From an uncultured Prevotella sp. (lineage in GTDB: Bacteria; Bacteroidota; Bacteroidia; Bacteroidales; Bacteroidaceae), in NCBI GenBank assembly GCA_938018155.1, contig CALIIG010000200.1, positions 1 to 7,509 on the forward strand: a stretch of DNA of 7,509 nt, given 5' to 3'. A program made the translations under genes and the position numbers. Shown here in pieces: positions 1 through 6,122 of the stretch. The notes beneath the pieces are model-generated. The model was not told the origin of the DNA. It saw only the letters and a list, made by a program, of their open reading frames with translations, and searched no databases. Each line of letters begins with the position of its first letter. Positions within the stretch are counted from its first letter, which is position 1.

Positions 1-647
1 TGCATTTGGTGTATTTTGAGCATCGTCAGAGGCAGCGATGATATGATAGGAGCCTGTCTCAGGCTTCCTGAAGCATCTTCGCCGGGCAGTCCCATAATAA
101 CATGCCCACCCACATAGATGCCCCTTTTGGCAGTTTCTTCTACTGCTTTGCGTGTGCAGGCAAAGTCGTGCCCTCGGTTAATGTAGCGCAGTGTGTCGTC
201 GTTGCAACTTTCAATGCCGTATTCTACGATTAGGAATGTCCGCTTGTTCAGTTCCTCCAAATAGTCCAATAATTCACTGCTGACGCAGTCGGGACGTGTT
301 CCAATCACAATCCCTACAACGTCTTTTACACGCAAGGCTTCTTCATACATTTGTTTAAGCTTTGCAAGAGACGCATAAGTATTGGTGTATGCCTGGAAAT
401 ATGCCAGATATTTCATATCAGGATATTTCCTTGCAAAGAAAGCTTTACCTCTCTCTAATTGTTCAATGATTGATTCTTTGGCAGAACAATAAGAAGGATT
501 AAACGATTCGTTATTGCAAAAAGAACATCCTCCTGAGGAAATTTTCCCATCTCTGTTAGGGCATGAAAATCCTGCATCTATTGATATTTTCTGCACCTTA
601 TATGTAAAATGTTCGTGCATCCAAGAACCAAAGTCGCGATATGTCAT
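1..647 (-). CDS. TIGR01212-family radical SAM protein (YhcC/YtqA-like), C-terminus outside window
   Basis: About 215 codons are visible; the family is usually near 300 residues, so the C-terminal third is lost at the window edge. Reading leftward from the ATG at 645-647, the protein starts MTYRDFGSWM. Three cysteines (C29, C41, C44) lie in the block CPNRDG...GGCSFCN, the family's [4Fe-4S]/SAM cluster motif with its unusual wide first gap. Further family marks are GTRPDC, YGIESCNDDTLRYINRGHDF and GGHVIMGLPGED. Function is inferred from the family: a cytoplasmic radical SAM enzyme. From memory, the Bacillus member YtqA has been linked to tRNA wobble-uridine modification; that role is not shown here. 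The start is chosen because a -7 promoter motif lies about 35 bases upstream and no other ATG precedes it in frame. It is divergent from the dipeptidyl peptidase gene. Confidence 0.9.
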   Translation of the reverse strand, partial: MTYRDFGSWMHEHFTYKVQKISIDAGFSCPNRDGKISSGGCSFCNNESFNPSYCSAKESIIEQLERGKAFFARKYPDMKYLAYFQAYTNTYASLAKLKQMYEEALRVKDVVGIVIGTRPDCVSSELLDYLEELNKRTFLIVEYGIESCNDDTLRYINRGHDFACTRKAVEETAKRGIYVGGHVIMGLPGEDASGSLRQAPIISSLPLTMLKIHQM

Positions 648-680
648 TGCCTTGTTCTGTCTTTTTACCCTTTTTATAGT

Positions 681-689
681 GCAAATATA
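681..689 (-). promoter_or_regulatory. Putative -7 element (TATATTTGC) for the radical SAM gene
   Basis: Read on the minus strand the sequence is TATATTTGC, an exact match to the Bacteroidetes sigma-ABfr -7 consensus TAnnTTTG. It would place transcription start near 675 and give a leader of about 28 bases before the ATG at 647. No convincing TTTG -33 box is seen at the expected distance. It faces away from a second -7 motif 12 bases to the right. Confidence 0.6.
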
Positions 690-701
690 GTGAAAAAGGG
701 G

Positions 702-710
702 TATCTTTGC
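702..710 (+). promoter_or_regulatory. Putative -7 element (TATCTTTGC) for the dipeptidyl peptidase gene
   Basis: TATCTTTGC matches the Bacteroidetes -7 consensus TAnnTTTG. Transcription would begin near 716, leaving a leader of about 23 bases before the ATG at 739. No clear -33 TTTG is visible. The region such a box would occupy overlaps the -7 element of the divergent radical SAM promoter, so the two promoters probably interfere with each other. Confidence 0.6.
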
Positions 711-738
711 GATGGAATGATACGAAAACAATATCCTT

Positions 739-2946
739 ATGAAAAATATTATTATCATGTGTGTTGCTTTGTTTATGATGTCGTCATCGGTCTCAGCCTA
801 TGAGAAAATGACATTAAAGGACATTACTAATGGCCGGTTTGCTGCGCAACAAATTGATGGAGTAAATCCTATAAAGGGAACAGATTTGTATGCCCGGCTT
901 TCACAAGATAACAAGCAAATTCTTCAGTATTCTTTTAAAACAGGCAAACAAACAGCCATACTTTTTGATGTGGACAATACCCAGGGAGAGCATATTGATA
1001 AGTTCGACGGGTATATTATGTCTCCAGATGGACGACATATTCTGATTGCGACACAGCGGCAGCCTGTTTACAGGCGTTCGTATAAAGCAGTGTTTTATAT
1101 CTACACCGTACAGAGTAGGAAGCTCGAACGCCTTTCGGATGGGGGGCCACAACAGGCACCAGTGTGGTCGCCAGACGGCAATCAGATAGCTTTTGTAAGA
1201 GACAACAATATATTTTTAGTGAAGCTTCTATATGGCAATAGTGAGAGTCAGGTTACAAAGGATGGTAAATTTAATGAAGTTATAAACGGTATTCCTGATT
1301 GGGTAAACGAGGAAGAATTTAGCTTTAACAGTGCACTTGCTTTTAATGCAGATGGTAGTATGCTGTGCTGGCTGAAGTATGATGAGTCAAAAGTAAGGCA
1401 ATATAGTCTGCAATTCTTTAAGGGAAGTAATCCTGAACGAACAGAAAATGCAATATATCCCGGTATTTATAGTTACAAATATCCTAAAGCAGGAGAGGAA
1501 AATTCGACAGTATCGGCATGGAGTTATGATATTAAGAGTCATCGTACACAACGTTTAAACATCCCTCTTGCAGCTGATGGATACATGCCTCGTATTATAA
1601 CGACTGGTGATCCTGATAAGATTGTAGTGTACACCATGAACCGGCATCAGGATGTTTTGAATATTTACGGTGTGAATCCGCGGAGTACGGTATCACACCT
1701 GCTGATTAAGGAGAGTGTGCCCAAGTATATAAAGGAAGAGACAATGGCAAATATTCGTCTTGCTAAAGACTTTATTTTACTTCCCTCTGACCGTGATGGT
1801 TATATGCACCTTTATCTGTATAGTGGCAATGGAACCTTAAAAAGAAAGATAGGCGATGGGAATTTTGATATAACTAATGTATATGGAATAGACGAGAGAA
1901 CTGGCGATGTGTATTATCAGGCTGCAGCTTTGAATGCACACGACCGGCAGATTTACGTCAGCCATGCCAATGGTAAGACAGAACGTTTAACCCATCAGGA
2001 AGGTTGGAATTCAGCAATATTCTCAGGTGATTTTCAGTATTTCATTAATGTTTGGAGCAATTATAATACCCCCTTTGTATATACAACATGCAAGAACGAT
2101 GGTAAAACAATTGCCACCAATGTTGATAACCATGAGTTGAAAGCAAAGATTCAGCAATATGGATGGGCAAAACGAGAGACATTCTCTTTCACAACGTCAG
2201 AGGGTATCAAGTTGGATGGGTGGATGATTAAGCCTGCTGATTTTGATGCTTCCCGAAAGTATCCCGTCATTATGTATCAGTATGGCGGGCCTGGCAGCCA
2301 ACAAGTTATTAACTCCTGGAGTGCAGGTTCGGTGGGACAAGGCGGTGCTTTTGATCAGTATCTTGCTCAGCAAGGATTCGTTGTAGTATGTGTCGACGGG
2401 CGAGGTACAGGCAGACGGGGTGCTGATTTTGAGAAAAGTACTTATCTTAATTTGGGTAGATCAGAGGCGAAAGACCAGGTAGAGGCGGCCTCTTATTTAG
2501 CGACACTGCCGTATGTAGACAAGGATAATATTGGCATTTGGGGCTGGAGCTTTGGAGGTTTCAACACATTGATGAGTATGAGCAATGGCAAACCAATTTT
2601 CAAAGCGGGTGTAGCCGTTGCACCTCCTACCGATTGGCACTTCTATGATACGGTGTATACCGAGCGTTATATGCGCACGCCCAGGGAGAATCCGGATGGT
2701 TATAACGATAATCCTATTCAGAGAGCTGATAAACTTCATGGTGCTTTGCTTATATGCCATGGTATGGCTGATGATAATGTACATCCGCAAAACTCATTCG
2801 AATACGCTGAAGCACTGGTGCAAGCAGACAAGGATTTCAAGGAAAACTACTACACAAATCGTAACCATAGTATTTTTGGAGGTAACACACGCAATCATTT
2901 ACTCAGGCAAATTACGGAATGGTTTATCTCTCATTTAAAAAGATAA
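739..2946 (+). CDS. dpp4: Exported dipeptidyl peptidase IV (S9B prolyl oligopeptidase family)
   Basis: This 735-residue serine peptidase should remove Xaa-Pro or Xaa-Ala dipeptides from peptide N-termini in the periplasm, supplying dipeptides to a peptide-fermenting cell. Residues 1-20 form a signal peptide ending VSA. Residues ~25-470 are the beta-propeller (DPPIV_N), with repeated SPDG-type blade motifs. It contains DWVNEEEF, whose E192-E193 correspond to the pair that grips the substrate amino terminus. The C-terminal hydrolase domain has the oxyanion tyrosine Y515 (QYGGPGSQ), nucleophile S604 (GWSFGG; the family usually has GWSYGG), D678 (GMADDNVH) and H710 (NRNHSIFGG). YDTVYTERYM matches the DPPIV substrate pocket. 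This and ADDNVH argue against prolyl tripeptidyl peptidase (PtpA), a close relative. Length fits the family. An upstream in-frame ATG at 712 is followed at once by a stop, so 739 is the start. Confidence 0.95.
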   Translation: MKNIIIMCVALFMMSSSVSAYEKMTLKDITNGRFAAQQIDGVNPIKGTDLYARLSQDNKQILQYSFKTGKQTAILFDVDNTQGEHIDKFDGYIMSPDGRHILIATQRQPVYRRSYKAVFYIYTVQSRKLERLSDGGPQQAPVWSPDGNQIAFVRDNNIFLVKLLYGNSESQVTKDGKFNEVINGIPDWVNEEEFSFNSALAFNADGSMLCWLKYDESKVRQYSLQFFKGSNPERTENAIYPGIYSYKYPKAGEENSTVSAWSYDIKSHRTQRLNIPLAADGYMPRIITTGDPDKIVVYTMNRHQDVLNIYGVNPRSTVSHLLIKESVPKYIKEETMANIRLAKDFILLPSDRDGYMHLYLYSGNGTLKRKIGDGNFDITNVYGIDERTGDVYYQAAALNAHDRQIYVSHANGKTERLTHQEGWNSAIFSGDFQYFINVWSNYNTPFVYTTCKNDGKTIATNVDNHELKAKIQQYGWAKRETFSFTTSEGIKLDGWMIKPADFDASRKYPVIMYQYGGPGSQQVINSWSAGSVGQGGAFDQYLAQQGFVVVCVDGRGTGRRGADFEKSTYLNLGRSEAKDQVEAASYLATLPYVDKDNIGIWGWSFGGFNTLMSMSNGKPIFKAGVAVAPPTDWHFYDTVYTERYMRTPRENPDGYNDNPIQRADKLHGALLICHGMADDNVHPQNSFEYAEALVQADKDFKENYYTNRNHSIFGGNTRNHLLRQITEWFISHLKR

Positions 2947-3344
2947 GCTATCCCATCTTATTTAAGGTGATTATAGTTTTTATTGCATTGGGCTTCTGTC
3001 AATTGACAGAAGCCCAATGTCGTAAAGAACAAAAGGATTATACGGAGATTGTACAGGCAATATGTACCCAATTAAAAGATGATTCATTATTGGGTTCCTC
3101 CAATACCTTTTATGCTATCCCCAATGATAGTTGTATTAAGATAAAAGAAAGTAAAAAGTTGTTATGTCGTTATCCGCAACTCATAAATGATGAAAGTCAC
3201 CCTGTTTATTTGCTAAACAAGGCAAAGCGTTTGAATGGTATAATCGTAGTAACTATTAGTATTTCTCAGCTAATTCGCAGGTCTGATACATCGTATATAA
3301 TAAGCAGTTCGGGTAGTATAAACTTTTACTATATAAAGAAATGA
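2919..3344 (+). CDS. Small exported protein of unknown function
   Basis: This 141-residue product belongs to no family I recognise. A basic N-terminus (KK at 7-8) and a hydrophobic stretch (about 12-27) are followed by a likely signal peptidase I site after TEA (residue 32). No proper lipobox precedes C27. The mature part holds cysteines at 34, 49, 72 and 83, which could form disulfides in the periplasm, and a C-terminal half rich in Ser, Ile and Tyr that looks beta-stranded. The start lies inside the end of the dipeptidyl peptidase gene (28-base overlap, different frame). No other ATG is available and a later GTG would lose the basic n-region, so this start is favoured. The overlap suggests co-transcription and perhaps translational coupling with the peptidase. 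The signal-peptide region is spanned by a perfect 34-bp palindrome. Confidence 0.7.
   Translation: MVYLSFKKISYPILFKVIIVFIALGFCQLTEAQCRKEQKDYTEIVQAICTQLKDDSLLGSSNTFYAIPNDSCIKIKESKKLLCRYPQLINDESHPVYLLNKAKRLNGIIVVTISISQLIRRSDTSYIISSSGSINFYYIKK
2986..3019. repeat. Perfect 34-bp palindrome in a signal-peptide coding region
   Basis: The left arm is CATTGGGCTTCTGTCAA and the right arm is its exact reverse complement, with no mismatches across 17 pairs. The next outward pair (2985 and 3020) fails. In RNA it could fold into a stem of about 15 pairs with an AAUU loop. It lies 40 bases past the dipeptidyl peptidase stop codon and encodes roughly residues 23-34 (ALGFCQLTEAQ) of the overlapping gene. Neither strand has a U-tract directly after it, so it is not a classical intrinsic terminator. 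It could be a processing or stability hairpin for the peptidase mRNA, a translational control element, or a protein-binding operator. Confidence 0.85.
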
Positions 3345-3502
3345 GGCAAATATCACCTGGTTAGATATAAGGTGTACGGTATTTAAGGTTGTTGCTGCTC
3401 TCAGAATCAGCTTAGTAATATGAAGTGTTGGACCAAAGTTTAGTTTGAACTCTGGTTTGCTCTACGTGTTTCTTTTATGTGTTTTATTAAGATAGGAATA
3501 AA

Positions 3503-3787
3503 TTATTCGATAATGCCCGATTCTTTCCATTGCTGTGCAAGAGCCTCGGCATCTTTTACAGCTACGTCGTATGGCAGCGGAGTATTTTCAGCAATCTCGT
3601 AGTTTTCTATCAGAATTTGTGCCATATCTTCAACAGTAAATTCTTTATCCTGCAGACTTTCCCACAATAACTTTGAACTCTCGTTCATACTGATAATATT
3701 ACTGAAGTCCATATTCTCTTTACCCTCAGCAATGAGAATAAATGTTCCACAAACGTCTTGAAGTTTAAAACCTGACTTTTCTTTCAT
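3503..3787 (-). CDS. PqqD-like protein (RiPP recognition element, PF05402 type)
   Basis: The 94-residue protein has the PqqD layout: an N-terminal three-strand part (GFKLQDVCGTFILIAEG, then the NIISMNESSKLLWESL block) and C-terminal helices (FTVEDMAQILIENYEI, then DAEALAQQWKESGIIE). The block SMNESSKLLWESL corresponds to the family pattern of Asn, aliphatic and Trp residues seen as lNetaaliWelL. PqqD domains bind leader peptides of ribosomally made, modified peptides and deliver them to enzymes. It is the last of three genes on this strand, after the HprK-like kinase and the S26-type peptidase, with a 76-base gap to the peptidase. No precursor-like short ORF starting with ATG is seen in that gap or in 3345-3502. 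Assignment to the family is strong; the peptide it serves is unknown. Confidence 0.85.
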   Translation of the reverse strand: MKEKSGFKLQDVCGTFILIAEGKENMDFSNIISMNESSKLLWESLQDKEFTVEDMAQILIENYEIAENTPLPYDVAVKDAEALAQQWKESGIIE

Positions 3788-3863
3788 ATTGGCTTTACGA
3801 TTTTATTTTAGATAAAAAATATAGTCTTGTCTCAGAATTGTCCTATTATAGTTAGCTTTTACA

Positions 3864-4388
3864 TTAAATGATACCGAAAACAGGTATCCAAATGCGTCTG
3901 TAAAAAGCCAGAAGCCAACGACGTAATGGACGAAGCTTCATCCATAAAAATGAATATAACTTCCACTTGAGGCCGTCCGTTCTGTCCATTTTTTTTCGTC
4001 CTTTGCGATAAAAACCTTCTACTGAAGCCTTAATATCGGTTGTAAGACAGTGTTCGGTTGTCTGATTTCCGTCACCAAGCAAAGTAACCTGGTCGCCTTT
4101 AATGTCTATAATACGATGCAATACAAAGTGTTTAGGAGCTATTTCAGCCAATACGGGGTCACCAACTTTTACATTTTTAGGCCGGAGGAGCAATGCTAAA
4201 TCGCGATTACTTTCCAAAAAAGGACGCATGGAGAAACCTTTTAAAGGCAGTGTTACCGTATGTCCTTGTTCCAAATATTTGATGATTTCGGGAATAAGGA
4301 CAGCATTAGGAATTTCTATTGTGCGGATACTGACTTTTTGCTGATGACTTTGTTGCATATAATTGCTGATTCTTTGTCGGGTCTGCAA
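3864..4388 (-). CDS. S24/S26-family Ser-His peptidase
   Basis: At up to 174 residues this looks like a small signal-peptidase-fold protease. S53 lies in GFSMRPFL, the usual nucleophile block (GxSMxP). H91 in HFVLHRII takes the place of the lysine of typical bacterial signal peptidases, as in the Sec11/SipW type. D106 in LLGDGNQTTE matches the GDN block that follows. There is no N-terminal membrane segment. The C-terminus (about 140-174) is rich in Trp, Arg and Leu and may lie on the membrane as an amphipathic anchor, placing the active site in the cytoplasm; this is inference. The gene overlaps the end of the kinase gene by 73 bases with the first ATG, or 43 bases if Met11 (codon ending at 4358) is used. 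The domain itself starts near residue 25, so either start is possible. In this context it may cut a leader from a modified peptide. Confidence 0.82.
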   Translation of the reverse strand: MQTRQRISNYMQQSHQQKVSIRTIEIPNAVLIPEIIKYLEQGHTVTLPLKGFSMRPFLESNRDLALLLRPKNVKVGDPVLAEIAPKHFVLHRIIDIKGDQVTLLGDGNQTTEHCLTTDIKASVEGFYRKGRKKMDRTDGLKWKLYSFLWMKLRPLRRWLLAFYRRIWIPVFGII

Positions 4389-5230
4389 TGAAGGGTATAG
4401 ATTCCCGTAGTTTCAATAATCTTCGTCAATGTATTGCAGATATGGTTGAAAATAGTCTTATCCCATTTCATAGATGAGACGGAAGGTAATAGTGATGCAA
4501 ACGCCTCAACAACCCCAACCTTGTCTATTGAGTTCTCTTTTGCGCGGTCAATACGTGTTATTGCCCCCAGCGGAGCATTCACATTACGATAGCAAGGAGT
4601 CTTCCCACTCCATGGACCTCCATATATAAAAGGCTTGTTATCAATTATGCGTATAATGGGATTATCGTCGTTCATCAGGTCGCACCCCGGTAAATACCGA
4701 AGCCAGTTGCTTACCTGTGTTGACTTACCTGTCCCGCTTTTCGCAATAAAAGCATAACCGTACCCATTTTGTCTTACCAATGAAGCGTGTATAAGCAACG
4801 CCTGGCGTGTGCTTCCTGCAAAGGCAAAAATCAGCATAAGCGCATTGTTTAAACCGAAATAGCGCATATTGTAGCTCCCGTTAAGAGCACAACGGCAATG
4901 ACCAAATCCTTTGTCTGTAATCAGCAGGCAACATTCAGCTCCTTTAATATCTTTGATAATATACTGATAACCACCATCTTTAAGTTGGTCAACGATGGTT
5001 ATTCCATTACCTGTATCAAAGTCCTTGATGCGTTCACGTTGCTGCTTGGGAGTGGGAAGTAAGCTATCATCAACAGTAAGTTCAAAGAGAATTTCGTCAT
5101 TGTTAAGCTCATCAACACGAAACGGAGTAAATGATGGCAACATATTCATGCCGTTTTCACTTTCTCCTTTAAAGACAATTCGGACGCCAAATTCCGCAAT
5201 TTTAAAGTTATTGACGTTGGAATGGAGCAT
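4316..5230 (-). CDS. HPr kinase-like P-loop protein (HprK-related)
   Basis: This 304-residue protein shows a C-terminal HprK-type kinase fold. LLIHASLV (145-152) precedes the P-loop AKSGTGKST (163-171, K169), followed by LMNDDNP (185-191) with the acidic pair D188-D189 expected to bind metal. GGPWSGKTPCYRN further on is typical of HprK-related proteins from peptide-modification clusters. The N-terminal ~130 residues are divergent and may be a substrate-binding part. Classical HprK phosphorylates HPr to control carbon use, but no HPr or phosphotransferase gene is near. The partners here are a PqqD-like protein and an S26-type peptidase, so a peptide substrate is more likely, as for kinases in some lasso-peptide clusters. 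The ATG lies 51 bases past the stop of the upstream secreted-protein gene, with no clear promoter or terminator between, so transcription may continue from there. Confidence 0.82.
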   Translation of the reverse strand: MLHSNVNNFKIAEFGVRIVFKGESENGMNMLPSFTPFRVDELNNDEILFELTVDDSLLPTPKQQRERIKDFDTGNGITIVDQLKDGGYQYIIKDIKGAECCLLITDKGFGHCRCALNGSYNMRYFGLNNALMLIFAFAGSTRQALLIHASLVRQNGYGYAFIAKSGTGKSTQVSNWLRYLPGCDLMNDDNPIIRIIDNKPFIYGGPWSGKTPCYRNVNAPLGAITRIDRAKENSIDKVGVVEAFASLLPSVSSMKWDKTIFNHICNTLTKIIETTGIYTLHCRPDKESAIICNKVISKKSVSAQ

Positions 5231-5281
5231 ATAATCCGGATGATATATGATTTTGAAGATATACCTTTAGTTGCATTTATT

Positions 5282-5677
5282 CTATTTCTGTTCTTTAATA
5301 GGCAAGAACAAGAAATCGGTTTGTGAAAGGTCTTTTACCGTATATTTTCCACCTTGAGTATATCTTTTATGCAGCTTGGCGTTTTTTTTTTCAGCAGCCT
5401 TACGGCTTAAGGCAAATATTGTAGCACATGTATAGTCTGCTGCGCCATGAGCCGAGAGATAGTCGTGTAGCTGATAAGAATAGTTCTCGCGACTGTATAA
5501 AAATTTTGTTTTTGAGTCGATATAGGCAGAATCAACCTCTTGGAGAGTTGTAAAATATACCGTTGAATCGTTAAATGAGGCAGCAAAGCCATACATATAC
5601 ACCTTTGCTGGCTTGTTGGCAGCCTGTAAAGAGAGTGCAGCGAAAGCGACAACCAGTGTAAGTAAAATCTTTCTCAT
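5282..5677 (-). CDS. Small secreted Bacteroidales protein of unknown function
   Basis: The protein is 131 residues from the ATG at 5675-5677: MRKILLTLVVAFAALSLQA forms a clean signal peptide with cleavage after LQA (about residue 19). The mature part (FAASFNDSTVYFT, VDSAYIDSKTKFL, YSYQLHDYL, then TCATIFALS and a Lys-rich helix) resembles a family I have seen widely in Bacteroidales with no assigned role. A longer reading from an upstream ATG at 5719 is rejected because that codon lies beyond the -7 promoter element at 5709-5716, and the added residues would spoil the signal peptide. It leads the minus-strand run containing the kinase, peptidase and PqqD genes, but may be only a transcriptional neighbour. 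Confidence 0.75.
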   Translation of the reverse strand: MRKILLTLVVAFAALSLQAANKPAKVYMYGFAASFNDSTVYFTTLQEVDSAYIDSKTKFLYSRENYSYQLHDYLSAHGAADYTCATIFALSRKAAEKKNAKLHKRYTQGGKYTVKDLSQTDFLFLPIKEQK

Positions 5678-5708
5678 CTTATTGTAATAATGGAGTCTGT
5701 AACGGGTA

Positions 5709-5716
5709 CAAAGGTA
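5709..5716 (-). promoter_or_regulatory. Putative -7 element (TACCTTTG) for the small secreted protein gene
   Basis: On the minus strand the sequence is TACCTTTG, matching the Bacteroidetes -7 consensus TAnnTTTG. Transcription would start near 5702, giving a leader of about 25 bases before the ATG at 5677. Upstream DNA is AT-rich (about 5720-5760), but a TTTG -33 box is not obvious. It may drive the whole minus-strand run down to the PqqD gene. A five-unit tandem repeat lies about 120 bases upstream. Confidence 0.6.
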
Positions 5717-5835
5717 CAATATTTCTTTTATAATTTAAAAAATAAGCTAAGGAATATATAGCCTCCCGAGTGTTTTGGCACGTCTCCTGAACGGCATAGA
5801 GATTAAAAAATTGCGTTTAGCCTGTTATTGTGTCT

Positions 5836-5945
5836 CCTTTACGTCGTAATGGTGCTCCCTTTACGATGTAATCGTCTTGCCTTTACGTCGTAATCGTCCT
5901 GCCTTTACGTCGTAATCGCAAGCCCTTTATGACGTAATTGTAACC
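5836..5945. repeat. Five tandem 22-bp repeats with an internal dyad (TTACGNCGTAA)
   Basis: Units start at 5836, 5858, 5880, 5902 and 5924, exactly 22 bases apart. Units 1, 3 and 4 share the identical core CCTTTACGTCGTAAT. Unit 2 has CCTTTACGATGTAAT and unit 5 CCTTTATGACGTAAT. The 7-base remainder varies (for example CGTCTTG, CGTCCTG, CGCAAGC). The core contains the near-palindrome TTACG-T-CGTAA, so each unit carries a possible dimer-binding site, all on nearly the same DNA face (about two helical turns). A very degenerate unit may precede at 5814. The period is not a multiple of three and the units abut without spacers, so this is neither a coding repeat nor CRISPR. It lies upstream of the promoter at 5709 and beyond the terminator of the protease gene. 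Confidence 0.92.
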
Positions 5946-6052
5946 TGGTATGGATTATGTCAAGACAAAGTCTTATATGTGGTGGAATTTTTATCTGTTG
6001 TTAATCTGAAAAAAACGGGAAGATAAAGGTTCAGATAATGTATTTATTCATC

Positions 6053-6088
6053 AAAAAGCCACTCCTGACTTTAATAGTCTGGAGTGGC
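6053..6088 (-). terminator. Intrinsic terminator of the HtrA-type protease gene
   Basis: Read on the minus strand, GCCACTCC (6081-6088) pairs with GGAGTGGC (6058-6065). An inner GACT/AGTC pair extends the stem beyond an A-A mismatch, and a loop of about five bases closes it. TTTTT follows directly (6053-6057). It lies about 35 bases past the protease stop codon, so transcription of that gene should end before the repeat array. Confidence 0.88.
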
Positions 6089-6122
6089 CCGGAAGTTTCG
6101 CTTATTTACTTTTAAATTTTAC

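Larger units (their letters stand above)
5720..6122. other. Gene-free intergenic region of about 400 bases
   Basis: I see no credible protein or known RNA gene here. It holds AT-rich DNA upstream of a promoter (5720-5760), an unremarkable stretch (5761-5835), five 22-bp repeats (5836-5945), a small inverted repeat AAGAC-AAA-GTCTT (5962-5974) and the terminator of the protease gene (6053-6088). Confidence 0.7.

Noticed and set aside
739..2946. Prolyl tripeptidyl peptidase (PtpA) as the identity of the S9 peptidase
   Set aside because: The blocks YDTVYTERYM and ADDNVH match DPPIV; PtpA differs at both.
3433..3455. Hairpin CCAAAGTT/AACTCTGG as a terminator for the gene ending at 3344
   Set aside because: The stem has a mismatch, is AT-rich and is followed by TTTGCTC, not a T-run; it lies almost 90 bases past the stop. 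Too weak to call.
3563..3571. TACGTCGTA inside the PqqD gene, resembling the core of the 22-bp repeats
   Set aside because: Single copy, shorter than the repeat core and within coding sequence; best explained as chance.
3788..3863. Precursor peptide gene between the S26-type peptidase and PqqD genes
   Set aside because: No ATG-started short ORF on the minus strand in this gap; none beside the PqqD gene in 3345-3502 either.
4102..4344. Open frames opposite the peptidase, kinase and protease genes, and opposite or out of frame with dpp4
   Set aside because: They lie wholly within well-supported genes in other frames and show no recognisable domain or signal peptide.
5282..5719. Longer 145-residue form of the small secreted protein
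   Set aside because: Its first codon lies upstream of the -7 promoter element at 5709-5716, and the internal ATG at 5677 gives a standard signal peptide.
5836..5945. Possible CRISPR array
   Set aside because: Units of 22 bp abut with no unique spacers of CRISPR length, and no cas gene is present.
5962..5974. Small inverted repeat AAGAC-AAA-GTCTT
   Set aside because: A 5-bp stem in AT-rich intergenic DNA without a T-run is expected by chance.
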